18,797 bases of DNA from Actinomycetes bacterium (GCA_023336855.1 JAMBLK010000246.1:1-18797), one strand, 5' to 3'; positions 7,094 to 14,055 are shown, numbered from the stretch's first letter. Notes: a model not told the origin generated them from the letters alone. Numbers and translations are program-made.

Positions 7094-7440
7094 TGCTCCG
7101 GGGGGAGATCCGGTTGGTCGATTTCGATCCGGTGCTGTCCTATGAGGCAGCGAAGACCAGTCCTGCGGTCATCGTGTCGAACGACGGTGCGAACACGAGA
7201 GCGGCGCGGCTTGGCCCCGGCATCGTCACGGTGGTTCCGGTCACGTCCAATGTCGACCATATCTACCCCTTCCAGGTGCTCCTGCAGTCCCACGAGACCG
7301 GGCTGCCGATCAGTTCCAAAGCGCAGGCCGAACAAGTGCGCTCCGTCTCCGTACCTCGAGTCGGTGGGCAGATTGGAACTGTGCCCCCTCAGCTGTTGCT
7401 GGACGTGGACGAAGCGCTCCGCCTTCATCTGGCGTTGTAG
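7093..7440 (+). CDS. mazF: MazF-family endoribonuclease toxin
   Basis: The 115-aa protein has the MazF/PemK layout. RGEIRLVDFDPVLSYEAAKTSPAVIVSND (about 3-31) corresponds to the first strands and the substrate-binding loop, although the usual 'GSEP..K.RPavVv' is altered to SYEAAKTSPAVIV. VTVVPVTSN follows at about 49-57, then the typical AQAEQVRSVSVPRV (about 77-90) and a C-terminal helix. MazF toxins cleave single-stranded RNA at short motifs and are held inactive by the antitoxin encoded just upstream. The two genes overlap by one base. Length is normal and the frame is intact, so it is probably functional. Confidence 0.88.
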   Translation: MLRGEIRLVDFDPVLSYEAAKTSPAVIVSNDGANTRAARLGPGIVTVVPVTSNVDHIYPFQVLLQSHETGLPISSKAQAEQVRSVSVPRVGGQIGTVPPQLLLDVDEALRLHLAL

Positions 7441-7495
7441 GCCACGCAAGGTCGAGTTCACCGGGCTGAGCTTCCCACGGGGTGGGATCGACGGG

Positions 7496-7529
7496 TTGTG
7501 CTCGATGTAAGAATGTACGATATTCGTAC
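7496..7529 (+). promoter_or_regulatory. Candidate promoter and palindromic operator of the AbrB/RelE operon
   Basis: GTACGA-TAT-TCGTAC at 7515-7529 is a perfect 15-bp palindrome. It overlaps a possible -10 hexamer GATATT (7519-7524) spaced 17 bp from TTGTGC (7496-7501). A repressor bound here would block the promoter. AbrB-type antitoxins commonly autoregulate, so this is the likely operator. The palindrome is certain; the promoter call is moderate. Confidence 0.5.
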
Positions 7530-7556
7530 TATCAGATTGTATGAGGAGCGAGTAGC

Positions 7557-7859
7557 ATGCGATTCATGAGTGAGAGCAGCCGGGCGTCGTCCACCACCAC
7601 CCTCCGGGAGCGGGGGCAGATCACGATCCCTTCCGAGGTTCGTGATGCCGCGCACGTCGAAGCGGGTGCGGTTCTCGAGTGCTACGTCGAAGATGGCAGG
7701 ATCGTCATGACTCCGAAGGTCCTCGTCGATGCCGACCAGGCGTGGTTCTGGACCGAGCGCTGGCAGGCCATGGAGCGGGAAGCCGACGCCGACTTCGCCG
7801 ATGGGCGTTCAGCGTCGTTCGATACCGTCGAGGCGCTTCTCGACGACCTCGAGTCGTAG
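7557..7859 (+). CDS. AbrB/MazE-type antitoxin
   Basis: The 100-aa protein carries an AbrB/SpoVT swapped-hairpin DNA-binding domain at about residues 14-54: TTLRERGQITIPSEVRDAA, then GAVLECYVEDGRIVMTPK. The acidic helical C-terminal part (AMEREADADFADGR...VEALLDDLES) is the probable toxin-neutralising arm. A GAGGAG site lies 8 nt before the ATG; ATG at 7566 is a second option. It precedes the RelE-like gene by 12 nt, forming a type II toxin-antitoxin operon. The 15-bp palindrome upstream is its likely operator. Confidence 0.85.
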   Translation: MRFMSESSRASSTTTLRERGQITIPSEVRDAAHVEAGAVLECYVEDGRIVMTPKVLVDADQAWFWTERWQAMEREADADFADGRSASFDTVEALLDDLES

Positions 7860-7871
7860 CCGCCGTCGGCG

Positions 7872-8198
7872 ATGCGCTACCAACGCTCGGACTCATTCAG
7901 GGCCGATTACAAGAAGCTATCTGAAGCAGAGCGACAGCTCTTCCGGGAGTCCATTGCTGTCTTCAACGACGCCGCCGACCGAATCGCATCGGGTGATTCA
8001 GGATCGTGGCCGGTGAAGCTTCGCGTGCGCGCCGTTCGCGGTGCCGAGGGTGTCTTCGAGATGACGTGGAGCTTTTCCGGACCGGACGGAAGGGCGACCT
8101 GGGAATGGGTCACCGTCACGAATCGATCAACCGGGCGGCGCCACCGTGCAGTGCGCTGGCGGCGTGTGGGCAGCCACTCCGTGTTCAAGAAGCCGTAA
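7872..8198 (+). CDS. RelE/ParE-superfamily toxin
   Basis: A basic 108-aa protein starting MRYQRSDSFRADYKKLSEAERQLF, the helical hairpin typical of RelE/ParE toxins. It continues through WPVKLRVRAVRGAEGVFEMTWSF (about 47-69) to a basic strand region ending RHRAVRWRRVGSHSVFKKP. The family cleaves mRNA on the ribosome (RelE) or poisons gyrase (ParE); the sequence alone does not separate these. It lies 12 nt after the AbrB-type antitoxin gene. Downstream, 42 bases separate it from the convergent HAD phosphatase gene. Confidence 0.78.
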   Translation: MRYQRSDSFRADYKKLSEAERQLFRESIAVFNDAADRIASGDSGSWPVKLRVRAVRGAEGVFEMTWSFSGPDGRATWEWVTVTNRSTGRRHRAVRWRRVGSHSVFKKP

Positions 8199-8240
8199 CG
8201 ATCCTCATTGGGATCCGGAACCGACCTCATCCGACGGTCC

Positions 8241-8924
8241 TCACCCTCTCGCAACCGCTGGAATCTCCGAGAGATGCTCTACCCGGTACGTCGGCGCCAC
8301 CGCCGGCTCCGCTTGCGCATTCGGCGCGTACCAGCAGGTGTCGATGCCATAGGCGATGCCTCCCTGGATGTCGGACGCGAGGTTGTCGCCGATCATCAGC
8401 GTCGTTGCCCTATCGGGCTGCCCGAGTTGATCGAATGCGACGTCGAAGAAGTCGGTGTGAGGCTTGGCGACGCCGATCTCGCCTGAGACGACGATGGCGT
8501 CGAAGTAGCTCCCGAGGTCGAGTCGGGCGACCTTGTCCCGAACGACCTGGCCGATGCCGTTGGACACGAGAGCGAGGGAGGCCTCCGCAGACAGCTGCTC
8601 GAGGAGTCCTCGCGCCCCGGGATAGAGATCGCCGTATTGGCCGAGGCCGATGATGTAGTCGTCGGCGATCGCTTCAGCATCCGCTTCGATGTCGACGTCG
8701 GCGAACAGCTGCTCGAAGCGCACGGTGCGAACGTCGTTCGGTGTGATCTCGCCGGCCTCGACCCGGACCCAGAGGGCTTTGTTGATGGCGACGAAGAGTT
8801 CGTGGTAGCCATCGGCGATCTCGATCCCGTGACGGGTGAGTGCGGCAGAGAACGCGGTCGTCTCGGACGCGTCGAAGTCGAAGAGGGTGTGGTCGAGGTC
8901 GAAGAGGAGGGTCGTGTATCGCAT
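8241..8924 (-). CDS. yjjG: HAD-family phosphatase, YjjG-like nucleotidase
   Basis: The 227-aa protein shows all four haloacid dehalogenase motifs. FDLDHTLFDFD carries D9 and D11 (motif I, the nucleophile). LVSNG is motif II with its serine, GVAKPHTDFF holds the motif III lysine, and IGDNLASDIQGG is motif IV. A helical cap lies between motifs I and II. The arrangement and the C-terminal GIDTCWYAPNAQ match YjjG-type pyrimidine 5'-nucleotidases, which hydrolyse noncanonical pyrimidine nucleoside monophosphates, although other HAD-IA phosphatases are similar. It is transcribed toward the RelE gene. Its 5' end, with 86 bases of spacer, borders the first recombinase unit, so it marks the left edge of the array. 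Confidence 0.82.
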   Translation of the reverse strand: MRYTTLLFDLDHTLFDFDASETTAFSAALTRHGIEIADGYHELFVAINKALWVRVEAGEITPNDVRTVRFEQLFADVDIEADAEAIADDYIIGLGQYGDLYPGARGLLEQLSAEASLALVSNGIGQVVRDKVARLDLGSYFDAIVVSGEIGVAKPHTDFFDVAFDQLGQPDRATTLMIGDNLASDIQGGIAYGIDTCWYAPNAQAEPAVAPTYRVEHLSEIPAVARG

Positions 8925-8975
8925 GTGTCTGGTTCGGTGAGCGGCGGAGTGTACGGCGATGCCCGATCAGGGGTC

Positions 8976-9010
8976 TGGAATCGGAGTCACCCGTGTCGTA
9001 CCGTGTCGCG
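8976..9010 (+). promoter_or_regulatory. Conserved recombinase promoter, copy 1
   Basis: TGGAAT (8976-8981), 17 bp, TACCGT (8999-9004), 6 bp, ATG. This is the most divergent of six identically spaced promoter-like blocks. No ribosome-binding site is present, consistent with leaderless transcription starting at or near the ATG. Confidence 0.6.
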
Positions 9011-9649
9011 ATGGCGATCGACGTCACCCGGCCGGGCCATCACCTCGGCCGCACCCCGACCAACAAGGGCCAGACCTACCCCGCCGAGGTGCTCACGCCC
9101 GACGAAGTTCGCCGGCTGCTCGCTCAGTGTTCGGCGACGTCGAGCACCGGGACCCGGTATCGGGCGCTGATCACGATGATGTACCGCGCCGGTCTGCGAT
9201 GCAGCGAGGCGCTGGCGCTGCGACCCAAAGACGTCGACCTGCGGGCCGGGTCGGTCACGGTGCTGCACGGCAAGGGAGACCGGCGCCGGACCGTCGGCAT
9301 CGATCCGGGCGCGGGCCGGATCGTTGAGGCTTGGATCGAGTACCGGCGGCGTCTCGATCTGCCCCGTGAAGCTCCGCTGTTCTGCACGCTGCGGGGGAAC
9401 CCGATCCCGCCGTCGCAGATCCGGACGCTCCTGCCCCGTCTCGCCCGCAAGGCTGGTGTCGACAAGCGGGTCCATCCCCACGGGCTGCGACATACCCATG
9501 CGTTCGAACTGATGATGGAAGGGGTGCCGATGCCGATCATCCAGAGTCAGCTCGGTCATGCCTCGCTGGCGACCACCGACACCTACCTCTCTCACATCGC
9601 CCCGAAGCAGGTGATCGAGACGATCCGGAGGCGAGAGTGGATGCTGTGA
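9011..9649 (+). CDS. Minimal tyrosine recombinase, copy 1
   Basis: The 212-aa protein is a complete tyrosine-recombinase catalytic domain: R63 in AGLRCSEAL, K88 in HGKGDRR, H157-x-x-R160 in HPHGLRHTHA, H183 in LGHAS and the nucleophile Y192 in TTDTYLSH. The N-terminal SAM-like core-binding domain of XerC/D and phage integrases is absent, as in FimB/FimE-type inverters. A short basic leader and TYPAEVLTPDEV precede the catalytic fold. ATG at 9011 is chosen because a TACCGT box ends 6 nt before it. GTG 18 nt upstream is also in frame in all copies. This copy is the most divergent, with a different C-terminal tail (RRREWML). The cargo that follows is an HTH antitoxin and a truncated nucleotidyltransferase. 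Confidence 0.9.
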   Translation: MAIDVTRPGHHLGRTPTNKGQTYPAEVLTPDEVRRLLAQCSATSSTGTRYRALITMMYRAGLRCSEALALRPKDVDLRAGSVTVLHGKGDRRRTVGIDPGAGRIVEAWIEYRRRLDLPREAPLFCTLRGNPIPPSQIRTLLPRLARKAGVDKRVHPHGLRHTHAFELMMEGVPMPIIQSQLGHASLATTDTYLSHIAPKQVIETIRRREWML

Positions 9650-9742
9650 AGGGTGAATCGGCCAGGTCCAGTGGCAAACGCCGTCGGTTGTCACCGGTGC
9701 AACGCCACGCCTCCGTCTTGGAAACAGGCATGCAATCGATAA

Positions 9743-9799
9743 ACACAATAAACACCAGATATAGAAAGGTATTGTGATTTTTGTGTATGAGAGTACAGT
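9743..9799 (+). promoter_or_regulatory. AT-rich promoter with inverted repeat, HTH/nucleotidyltransferase cargo
   Basis: This stretch is much more AT-rich than its surroundings. ACACAATAAACAC (9743-9755) matches the reverse complement of GTGATTTTTGTGT (9774-9786) at 11 of 13 positions, a likely operator for the HTH protein encoded next. TTGTGA (9772-9777), 16 bp and TACAGT (9794-9799) make a promoter that ends 7 nt before the ATG at 9807, again without a ribosome-binding site. Confidence 0.5.
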
Positions 9800-9806
9800 G
9801 TAAGAT

Positions 9807-10349
9807 ATGAGATCAGCCAAAGCGAAGACGATTATCGAGAACGACAGGGCGGCTCTCGCCGACATGCTGACAACGGGCGAGGCCGCCCGGTTGCTCAACT
9901 CATCCAGGCAGCACGTGGTCGATCTCTGTGACCGCGGGGACCTGCCCTTCGAGACGGTGGGCACTCACCGTCGGGTTCGACGTGCCGACGTGGAGAGCTT
10001 GCGTGACCGGACGCTCCGGCTCACCCGCGATCAGCGCCGGAGCCTCTGGTTGGCATTCGCCGTTGCCGGTCGCATCGTCATGGACCCCCGAGGCGCTCGA
10101 ACGCTTGCACTCCCAAATCTAGAGATGATGCGCGAGATTGCCCGGGGTCAGGCGCTCTCGTGGTTGGACGAGTGGGATCGACTACTCGACGGTCCGATCG
10201 AGGACATGCTTGCAGCGTTGACATCTCGGTCACCGCGCGGTCGCGATCTACGTCAGAACTCGCCATTCGCCGGCGTGCTCTCCGACGAGGAACGCGACCA
10301 AGTGCTCGCATCCTGGGTCGCGCATGAGATCGGGGGGAGCCAGAGATGA
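9807..10349 (+). CDS. HTH (excisionase-type) antitoxin-like protein
   Basis: A 180-aa protein with an excisionase-type helix-turn-helix at about residues 20-66: LTTGEAARLLNSSRQHVVDL, then GDLPFETVGTHRRVRRADVES. The C-terminal half is helical and includes SWLDEWDRLLDGPIEDMLAALTS and DLRQNSPFAGVLSDEER, a signature I associate with antitoxins that precede DUF6036-type nucleotidyltransferases. The stop overlaps the ATG of exactly such a gene start (ATGA at 10346). It probably binds its own AT-rich promoter. It is intact, whereas its partner is truncated, so this is likely an orphaned antitoxin or regulator. The excisionase resemblance also leaves open a role in directing the neighbouring recombinase. 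Confidence 0.75.
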   Translation: MRSAKAKTIIENDRAALADMLTTGEAARLLNSSRQHVVDLCDRGDLPFETVGTHRRVRRADVESLRDRTLRLTRDQRRSLWLAFAVAGRIVMDPRGARTLALPNLEMMREIARGQALSWLDEWDRLLDGPIEDMLAALTSRSPRGRDLRQNSPFAGVLSDEERDQVLASWVAHEIGGSQR

Positions 10350-10483
10350 ACCGGACCGAACTCGCTCACGTTCTGAGGGCGGCGGCGAATGTCGCCGGTG
10401 ATGGCCGCATACTCGTGATCGGCAGCCAGGCGATCCTGGCCACCTACCCATCTGATGTGCTCCCTGAGATGGTCACGCTGTAA
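10346..10483 (+). pseudogene. Truncated nucleotidyltransferase (DUF6036-like), first 45 codons
   Basis: The ORF starts MNRTELAHVLRAAANVAG and reaches ILVIGSQAILATYPS, the GSQAI motif that opens nucleotidyltransferases of the DUF6036/AbiEii type. It ends at a TAA at 10481-10483 after EMVTL, well before the acidic catalytic residues. From about 10486 the DNA becomes the 3' end of a recombinase gene, so the toxin body has been replaced by recombinase sequence. The ATGA overlap with the HTH gene is kept. The remaining 45 residues cannot be catalytic. This looks like a deletion or insertion scar at a cassette junction. Confidence 0.72.
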
Positions 10484-10485
10484 CT

Positions 10486-10644
10486 CATACGCATGCCTAC
10501 GAGTTGATGATGGAGGGCGTCCCGATGCCGATCATCCAGCAGCAACTCGGGCACGTGTCGTTGGCAACCACCGACCGATACCTCGCTCACATCGCTCCGA
10601 AACAAGTCATTGAGACCATGGGGAAACGAGAGTGGGAGCCGTGA
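10486..10644 (+). pseudogene. Displaced recombinase 3' end, fragment A
   Basis: The 159-nt stretch encodes HTHAYELMMEGVPMPIIQQQ and on through LGHVSLATTDRYLAH to KREWEP and a TGA, that is, the last 52 codons of the recombinase family including H and the catalytic Tyr. It has no start and no upstream part. It directly follows the truncated nucleotidyltransferase and precedes the HTH/PIN cargo, so it marks a cassette border. Its left edge lies at the same codons (HTHAYE) where copies 3 and 4 begin to be nearly identical. Confidence 0.85.
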
Positions 10645-10808
10645 TACGCAAGCCGATGTATGTGATCGTCGGCATCGCTCCTGTGATCCCCGGTGGGCCG
10701 ACGAACCCGAGTGCATTAGCCCCCGCCCAGAGGCACACCATATGTCGGTCTCGTGGACGTTGTGGCGGAACACCGGGGTGAGACGGCCGTTTCGACAGAT
10801 GCGATTAT

Positions 10809-10866
10809 TGCGAATATTGCGAAGACTACAGATGCTGTGATAGTTTGTAGCAAGGAGGTTTAGCCA
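10809..10866 (+). promoter_or_regulatory. Promoter region and strong ribosome-binding site for the HTH/PIN cargo
   Basis: The region is AT-rich against its surroundings. A TTGCGA hexamer (second of two) lies about 18 bp before TAGTTT, and AAGGAGG sits 7 nt before the ATG at 10867. This canonical Shine-Dalgarno contrasts with the leaderless-looking recombinase starts and suggests that the cargo brings its own expression signals. The exact -35/-10 assignment is uncertain. Confidence 0.4.
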
Positions 10867-11340
10867 ATGCCCATGCCGATTCGCCCCCAGACCCTGAATG
10901 ACGAAGAGACGCTTGCCGCGAGCGACCGAGCGGCTGGTCTGCTTGCCGACTACTTGCGGAGACATCCCACACCAACCACCCGTGTGCAACTGGTGGATGA
11001 CGACTCACCGGCTCCGACGACCATCGAGGTACCGGCGCAGGCTTTGAAGCTCTTTATCGAGATCCTCGACCACCTCAAAGACGGTGTCGGGGTGACGGTC
11101 GTCCCATCGGACGCAGATCTGACGACCCAACAGGCAGCCGATCTGGTCGGGGTGTCTCGGCCCTATCTCATCGACAAGATCTTGGAGCCGACCGGACCGG
11201 TGCCGTTCCGGACGGTGGGCCGACACCGGCGTATCAAGTTCGCCGACCTGCAGACCTATTTGCGGGCAGATACTCAGAAGAGAAAACGGGCATCGGATCG
11301 CGTCACTCGAATCGGTTTGGATGCCGGACTGGATGACTGA
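10867..11340 (+). CDS. HTH antitoxin-like protein of a PIN toxin pair
   Basis: A 157-aa protein. The N-terminal half is helical, with PAQALKLFIEILDHLKDG at about 56-73. The C-terminal half holds an excisionase-type HTH: DLTTQQAADLVGVSRPYLID (about 84-103), then PVPFRTVGRHRRIKFADLQTY. It matches the HTH antitoxins that precede one class of PIN-domain toxins in actinobacteria. Its stop lies 2 nt before the GTG of the PIN gene. A very good AAGGAGG site supports the ATG. It is intact while the toxin is broken. By family habit it should bind its own promoter and neutralise the toxin. Confidence 0.78.
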   Translation: MPMPIRPQTLNDEETLAASDRAAGLLADYLRRHPTPTTRVQLVDDDSPAPTTIEVPAQALKLFIEILDHLKDGVGVTVVPSDADLTTQQAADLVGVSRPYLIDKILEPTGPVPFRTVGRHRRIKFADLQTYLRADTQKRKRASDRVTRIGLDAGLDD

Positions 11341-11342
11341 TC

Positions 11343-11850
11343 GTGTCGTTCCGTGTCATCTACGACGCCTGTGCGATTTTCGGTGCACTGCAGCGAAGCA
11401 TTCTCATTCGCGTCGGTGAGAAGCAAGCAGCATTCAACCTCCGGGTACTCCTCACTGATGAGATCCTCGATGAGATGACCCGGAGTGTCCAGACCAAGTA
11501 TCCAGACTTCTCAGGCGAGCAGGTGCGGAGTCTCCGGGCCGCGATCCTCGAAGCGATCCCCGATAGCTTGATTGTGGACTATGGGTATGCCGTCGAGCGC
11601 GTGGACATCAGAGACGTCAATGATCGTGACGGACGACGCGGACTTCACTCCGACGTCCTTAGAGGCCCATGGACTTGAGGCTCAGAAGCCCGACGATTTT
11701 CTAACCGACCTGTTCGATCTCAATGAGACAATCATGCGACAAATCGTTGCCGAAGAGGCAACGGCTCGCGACGTTCCGGTCGATGCGCTCATCGAGCTGC
11801 TGGATGAGCGCATCGGATTGATCCGGTTCTCCCAGCATCTGCGCCGTTAG
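11343..11850 (+). pseudogene. PIN-domain toxin with internal deletion and frameshift
   Basis: The first frame (from GTG at 11343) encodes VIYDACAIFGALQRSILIRV, with the first catalytic Asp of the PIN domain, and EILDEMTRSVQTKYPDFS, with an acidic residue of the second motif. It reaches VDIRDVNDRD near 11630 and then leaves frame, stopping at 11678. The other frame continues the protein with MIVTDDADFTPTSLEAHGLE...PDDFLTDLFDL up to 11850. Compared with intact relatives, about a dozen codons between 'DxND' and 'IVT' are missing, including the conserved RHVLAAA-type helix, and the reading frame is shifted. The toxin is therefore very probably inactive. The intact HTH partner lies immediately upstream. 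Confidence 0.75.
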
Positions 11851-11910
11851 GGGCGACGGAAGTAGAAATGGTCCCAGTCGGCCTGTGGGTGCAAGAAGCC
11901 GCGGGCGAGG

Positions 11911-11998
11911 GTCGTTGGCAACCACCGACCGATACCTCGCTCACATCGCTCCCAAGCAGGTCATCGACACCATGGGGAAACGAGTGTGGGAGCCGTAA
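11911..11998 (+). pseudogene. Displaced recombinase 3' end, fragment B
   Basis: From about 11911 the DNA encodes SLATTDRYLAHIAPKQVI and on to KRVWEP with a TAA, the last 28 codons of the recombinase family including the catalytic Tyr. It follows the broken PIN gene after 60 nt and precedes the promoter block of copy 2 by 22 nt. The sequence is closest to fragment A. It marks the right border of the HTH/PIN cassette. Confidence 0.83.
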
Positions 11999-12020
11999 CT
12001 ACTGATGATGTTCAGAGGTA

Positions 12021-12055
12021 TGGAGTCGGCCGCGGTGATGTCGTACGGTGTCGCG
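12021..12055 (+). promoter_or_regulatory. Conserved recombinase promoter, copy 2
   Basis: TGGAGT (12021-12026), 17 bp, TACGGT (12044-12049), 6 bp, ATG at 12056. No ribosome-binding site. It lies directly after fragment B. Confidence 0.62.
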
Positions 12056-12691
12056 ATGGCAGACGACACCCGGCCCGCGAATCTCCGTCTCGGGGCCGCG
12101 GCACATAGAGGGAAGACCTATCCCGTCGAGATCCTCACCCCAGACGAGGTCCGGGCCCTCGCAGCACAGTGTTCGAAGACGGCGATCTACGGGATCCGGC
12201 ACCGGGCGGTGATCGTGCTGCTGTATCGCACCGGCCTACGGCTGAGCGAAGCCCTCGCCTTGCGGCCCAAGGACATCAACTTCGAGATCGGATCGGTCGC
12301 TGTATTGCACGGCAAGGGGAACCGGATGCGCACCGTTGGAATCGACCCGGGCGCCAACCCCCACATCGAAGCATGGCTCGAACGGAGACGGACCCTCGAA
12401 CTGCCGCGTGACGCACCGCTGTTCTGCACGCTGAAGGGACGTCACCTGGGGCCAACTGCCTTACGGCAAACGCTCCGCCTGCTCGCACTTCACGCTGGGA
12501 TCGAGAAGCGGGTGCATCCACACGGGTTCCGGCACACCCATGCCTATGAGTTGATGATGGAGGGCATCCCGATGCCGATCATCCAGCAGCAGCTCGGCCA
12601 TACATTGTTGGCGACCACCGACCGTTACTTGTCGCACATCGCCCCCAAGCAGGTGATCGAGACCATGGGGAAACGAGAGTGGGAGCCGTAA
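12056..12691 (+). CDS. Minimal tyrosine recombinase, copy 2
   Basis: A 211-aa catalytic-domain-only recombinase: R62 (TGLRLSEAL), K87 (HGKGNRM), H156 and R159 (HPHGFRHTHAYEL), H182 (LGHTL) and Y191 (TDRYLSH). All catalytic residues are present, so it should be active. The N-terminal part (RGKTYPVEILTPDEVRAL) is shared with the other copies. Unlike the other complete copies it is followed at once by another recombinase unit: only 66 nt separate its stop from the ATG of copy 3, and the two are in the same frame. Its 5' two-thirds are closest to copy 4. Confidence 0.92.
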   Translation: MADDTRPANLRLGAAAHRGKTYPVEILTPDEVRALAAQCSKTAIYGIRHRAVIVLLYRTGLRLSEALALRPKDINFEIGSVAVLHGKGNRMRTVGIDPGANPHIEAWLERRRTLELPRDAPLFCTLKGRHLGPTALRQTLRLLALHAGIEKRVHPHGFRHTHAYELMMEGIPMPIIQQQLGHTLLATTDRYLSHIAPKQVIETMGKREWEP

Positions 12692-12722
12692 GCCCGGTGG
12701 TTGCATCGGAGTATCAGAGGTC

Positions 12723-12757
12723 TGGAACTGGCTGAACGCATGTCGTACGGTGTCTCA
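12723..12757 (+). promoter_or_regulatory. Conserved recombinase promoter, copy 3
   Basis: TGGAAC (12723-12728), 17 bp, TACGGT (12746-12751), 6 bp, ATG at 12758. The preceding GGTGGTTGC-ATCGGAG block is shared with copies 5 and 6. Confidence 0.62.
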
Positions 12758-13393
12758 ATGGTCGATGTCATCCGGCCCACCTATCGCCGCAGCGGCACGC
12801 CGGTGAACAAGGGGAAGACCTATCCGGCTGAGATTCTTACCCCGGACGAAGTCCGGGCCCTGGCCGTGCAATGCTCGAAGACGACGTTCTACGGGATCCG
12901 GCGTCGGGCGTTGATCGTGATGCTATACCGCACCGGCTTGCGGATCAGCGAAGCCCTTGCCCTGTGTCCCAAGGATCTCAACTTTGAGGTCGGTGCGATC
13001 GCCGTGCTCCACGGCAAGGGAAACCGGCAACGGACCGTCGGAATCGACCCGGGTGCGAATCCGCATATCGAGAAGTGGCTCGAGCGCCGTGAGACGCTTG
13101 ACCTGCCGGCCGGCGCTCCGCTGTTCTGCACGGTGAAGGGGATGCCGCTGGCAGCGACGAGCGTGAATCGGCTGCTCCGTAGGTTGGCTCAGAGTGCCCG
13201 TATCGCCAAGCGGGTGCACCCGCACGGCTTCCGGCACACGCATGCCTACGAGCTGATGATGGAGGGCGTCCCGATGCCGATCATCCAACAACAACTCGGT
13301 CACGCGTCGTTGGCGACGACCGACCGGTACCTGGCGCACATCGCACCGAAACAAGTGATCGAAACCATGTCCAACCGGGAGTGGTCTCCGTGA
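12758..13393 (+). CDS. Minimal tyrosine recombinase, copy 3
   Basis: A 211-aa recombinase with intact R62 (TGLRISEAL), K87 (HGKGNRQ), H156-R159 (HPHGFRHTHAYEL), H182 (LGHAS) and Y191 (TDRYLAH). The N-terminal core-binding domain is absent. The C-terminal tail SNREWSP differs slightly from the KREWEP/RREWSP types. The stop codon overlaps the GTG start of the DUF3800 cargo gene (GTGA at 13390), so recombinase and cargo are probably translated together from the recombinase promoter. The last 129 nt before the tail are almost identical to copy 4. Confidence 0.92.
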   Translation: MVDVIRPTYRRSGTPVNKGKTYPAEILTPDEVRALAVQCSKTTFYGIRRRALIVMLYRTGLRISEALALCPKDLNFEVGAIAVLHGKGNRQRTVGIDPGANPHIEKWLERRETLDLPAGAPLFCTVKGMPLAATSVNRLLRRLAQSARIAKRVHPHGFRHTHAYELMMEGVPMPIIQQQLGHASLATTDRYLAHIAPKQVIETMSNREWSP

Positions 13394-14055
13394 GTCCGGC
13401 AGGCCCCGACGCGGGAGCTGAACTTGTCGCATTCGTCGACGAATCGCGCAAGCCCGTGCGCGACGAACGGACCGGTGCAGTGGCCGGGAGTGGTGATCAC
13501 TACGTGGTTGCTGCAGCAGTGGTCATGACGGGAGACGTTCAGAGTTGCCGAGAGGAGGTAGCTGCGGTTGCCGTAGCCCACAATGGCGCTCGACCACTCA
13601 GGTGGAAGGATCTAGGCAAGCAGCGGCGACGAGATGTCGTGATGAGTCTCATCGACCTGGACCACTGGGATGCATTTCTCTATGAGACCAAGCGACCCGT
13701 GTCCCCTCGCAATCTGACGGATGCGAGGGTCCGGGCGTTGATTCTCCGCAACGCTCTTGAGGATCTGAGCATCGTACGTGGCGTCGTACACGCAACGCTC
13801 GAAACTCGGTCGCAGCCTTCCAAAGGATTTACGACCCACGATCGACGAGACAACGATGTTCTGCAATCGCTTCTGTCGCGAGGCGACGTTGATCCGGCCT
13901 TCCGGATCTCGCACGACGGCAAGGTGGAACCCCTACTGTGGATTGCAGATGCGGTCGCGGGAGCGCGAACGGACTTCAGGTGCGGCGTCGACCGAGAGAT
14001 GTACGGCCTGATGGCCCACCGGGTCCAGGCGATCGTGAGCGTGAGAATCCTATAG
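13390..14055 (+). CDS. DUF3800-like protein (RNase H-fold, putative nuclease)
   Basis: The 221-aa protein opens with AELVAFVDESRKP, the FVDES motif that starts DUF3800 proteins. Other family-like features are YVVAAAVVM (a strand after the motif), PLRWKDLGKQRRRDVV in the middle and the C-terminal LLWIADAVAGA, which supplies a further acidic residue. DUF3800 is thought to have an RNase H-like fold and is often found near defence or mobile genes; its activity is not well defined. The GTG start overlaps the stop of recombinase copy 3. No antitoxin-like partner is present, so this cargo may act alone. A hairpin follows at 14067. Confidence 0.72.
   Translation: MSPAGPDAGAELVAFVDESRKPVRDERTGAVAGSGDHYVVAAAVVMTGDVQSCREEVAAVAVAHNGARPLRWKDLGKQRRRDVVMSLIDLDHWDAFLYETKRPVSPRNLTDARVRALILRNALEDLSIVRGVVHATLETRSQPSKGFTTHDRRDNDVLQSLLSRGDVDPAFRISHDGKVEPLLWIADAVAGARTDFRCGVDREMYGLMAHRVQAIVSVRIL

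Noticed and set aside
8201..8240. Small ATCC...GGAT hairpin between the RelE and HAD genes
   Set aside because: The stem is about 4-5 bp with no T-run, too weak to call a terminator.
9743..9799. AT-rich segment as an attachment site or origin
   Set aside because: It is better explained as the promoter and operator of the HTH gene. The same sequence does not recur at other cassette borders.
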